Assembly: GCA_031119515.1 (NCBI GenBank)
Contig: JAVHXR010000183.1
Coordinates: forward strand, 1-6,009
Reading direction: 5' to 3'
From: Propionicimonas sp.
GTDB lineage: Bacteria > Actinomycetota > Actinomycetes > Propionibacteriales > Propionibacteriaceae
Length of the DNA stretch: 6,009 nucleotides
Within the stretch, counting starts at the first letter, position 1. Every line of letters starts with the position of its first letter. Of this stretch, positions 5,225-6,009 are shown in pieces. The translations under genes were made by a program, and so were the position numbers. The notes beneath the pieces were generated by a model that saw nothing but the letters and a program-made list of their open reading frames with translations, searched no databases and was not told where the DNA came from.

Positions 5225-6009
5225 TTTCCGATCCCGGCGGTGAGGCCGTCGATGATCTGTCGGGTGGCGAGGATGAACAGGACGAGCAACGGGATGGTCG
5301 CGATCACCAGGCCGGCGAACAGCGACGCCCAGTCGGTGGCGTACTCCCCGAAGAAGGTGGTGAGCCCGACCCCGAGGGTGTACTTGTCGCGCGACCGCAG
5401 CATCACCAGCGGCATCAGGAAGTCGTTCCAGATCGGGACGAACCGGAAGATCAGCACGGTGGCTATCGCCGGCCGGACCAGCGGCAGCATCACCCGCCAG
5501 AACACCGTGATGTGGCTCGCCCCGTCGATCAGCGCGGCCTCGTTGAGCTCCGACGGCAGCTGCCGGAAGAACGAGACGAGGATGAACGTCGTGAACGGGA
5601 TGCCGTTCGCCCCGTAGATCAGGATCAGGCTGAGCGGGGAGTCGATCAGCCGCAGCCAGTCCATCAGGTAGAACATCGGCAGGATGGCGAGCATGAACGG
5701 GATCAGCAGCCCGGTCATGAACAGCCCCTCCACGAAGCCTCGGCCGGGGAACTTCCAGCGCGCGATGGCGTAGGCCGCCGGCACCGCCACCAGGGTGGAC
5801 AGCGCCAGCGCGCAGACGGTGACGAACACCGAGTTCATGAAGTAGGTGGCGAACGAGGCCTGCGTCCACGCGTTGACGTAGTTCTCGACGGTCGGGTTCA
5901 CCGGGATCGGCCAGGGGTCGGTCGCGATGTCCAGGTAGGTGCGGAACGAGTTGCCGACCATGGTGAGCAGCGGGACCACCGAGATCGCGGCGTAGAGCCA
6001 CAGCACGAC
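5221..6009 (-). CDS. ABC sugar transporter permease, MalG-like (5' end outside window)
   Basis: Inner-membrane permease subunit of a carbohydrate ABC importer (binding-protein-dependent transport family, MalG/CUT1 type). The frame is open through base 6009, so the N-terminus is missing; 262 residues are visible, against a usual total of about 270-300. Six hydrophobic segments can be seen, at about residues 2-20 (rich in V, L and P), 56-82, 95-118, 125-147, 180-202 and 228-248. The cytoplasmic EAA loop that docks on the ATPase is intact at about residues 157-164 (EAALIDGA), followed by the conserved LPLVRPAI at about 175-182. The C-terminus (IIDGLTAGIGK) is typical of MalG-type subunits. The GTG at 6004-6006 is probably not the start, because it falls inside the first membrane helix. 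The gene's TGA overlaps a GTG that begins the next gene. The partner permease and binding protein are expected to the right of the window. Family is certain; the substrate, presumably a glycoside or oligosaccharide, is inferred from the neighbours. Confidence 0.95.
   Translation of the reverse strand, partial: VVLWLYAAISVVPLLTMVGNSFRTYLDIATDPWPIPVNPTVENYVNAWTQASFATYFMNSVFVTVCALALSTLVAVPAAYAIARWKFPGRGFVEGLFMTGLLIPFMLAILPMFYLMDWLRLIDSPLSLILIYGANGIPFTTFILVSFFRQLPSELNEAALIDGASHITVFWRVMLPLVRPAIATVLIFRFVPIWNDFLMPLVMLRSRDKYTLGVGLTTFFGEYATDWASLFAGLVIATIPLLVLFILATRQIIDGLTAGIGK

Noticed and set aside
2781..5617. Plus-strand open frames of more than 400 codons over the dehydratase, cellulase-like and permease genes
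   Set aside because: Their composition mirrors the minus-strand genes and no domain is visible.
5225..6001. Upstream extension of the cellulase-like frame into the permease gene
   Set aside because: The added part is a shadow of the permease in another frame, rich in Arg and His, with no family match.
1..6009. CRISPR arrays, insertion sequences, rRNA and tRNA genes
   Set aside because: No spaced long direct repeats, transposase-like frames, terminal inverted repeats or structured RNA signatures were found.

Overview
The window is GC-rich (roughly 70% by eye). All six supported protein genes lie on the minus strand, so the biology reads from right (6009) to left (1). Codon use (strong G/C preference at third positions), the very tight gene packing and the protein families suggest a soil- or plant-associated actinomycete. 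No marker gene in the window allows a closer placement.

In transcription order the layout is: (1) the 3' part of an ABC sugar permease of the MalG type, cut by the window edge; (2) an intracellular cellulase-like (GH5/clan GH-A-like) protein without a signal peptide; (3) an enolase-superfamily sugar-acid dehydratase of the mandelate racemase/galactonate dehydratase group; (4) a short-chain dehydrogenase/reductase (SDR); (5) a seven-bladed beta-propeller lactonase of the 6-phosphogluconolactonase-like group; then a 134-bp gap and (6) a DeoR/GlpR-type repressor. Genes 2 to 5 start on or overlap the stop codon of the preceding gene (GTGA, ATGA, ATGA, TGATG), so genes 1 to 5 are almost certainly one translationally coupled operon whose promoter is to the right of the window.

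Together the genes outline a route in which a glycoside is imported, cleaved or bound inside the cell by the cellulase-like protein, and the released aldose is oxidised by the SDR to an aldonolactone. The lactonase would open this to the aldonate, and the enolase-family enzyme would dehydrate that to a 2-keto-3-deoxy acid. This is the logic of a non-phosphorylative sugar pathway. The sugar cannot be read from the sequence, and the aldolase or kinase that would complete the route is not in the window.

The regulatory signal most worth attention lies just upstream of the deoR-type gene. It is a run of about five degenerate 10-bp direct repeats (TG at 872, 882, 892, 902 and 912) that ends at the start codon, and it looks like a helically phased operator for autoregulation. 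A perfect 11-bp inverted repeat (41-70) follows the repressor gene and probably ends transcription. Positions 1-40 and 71-110 hold nothing else that I can support.
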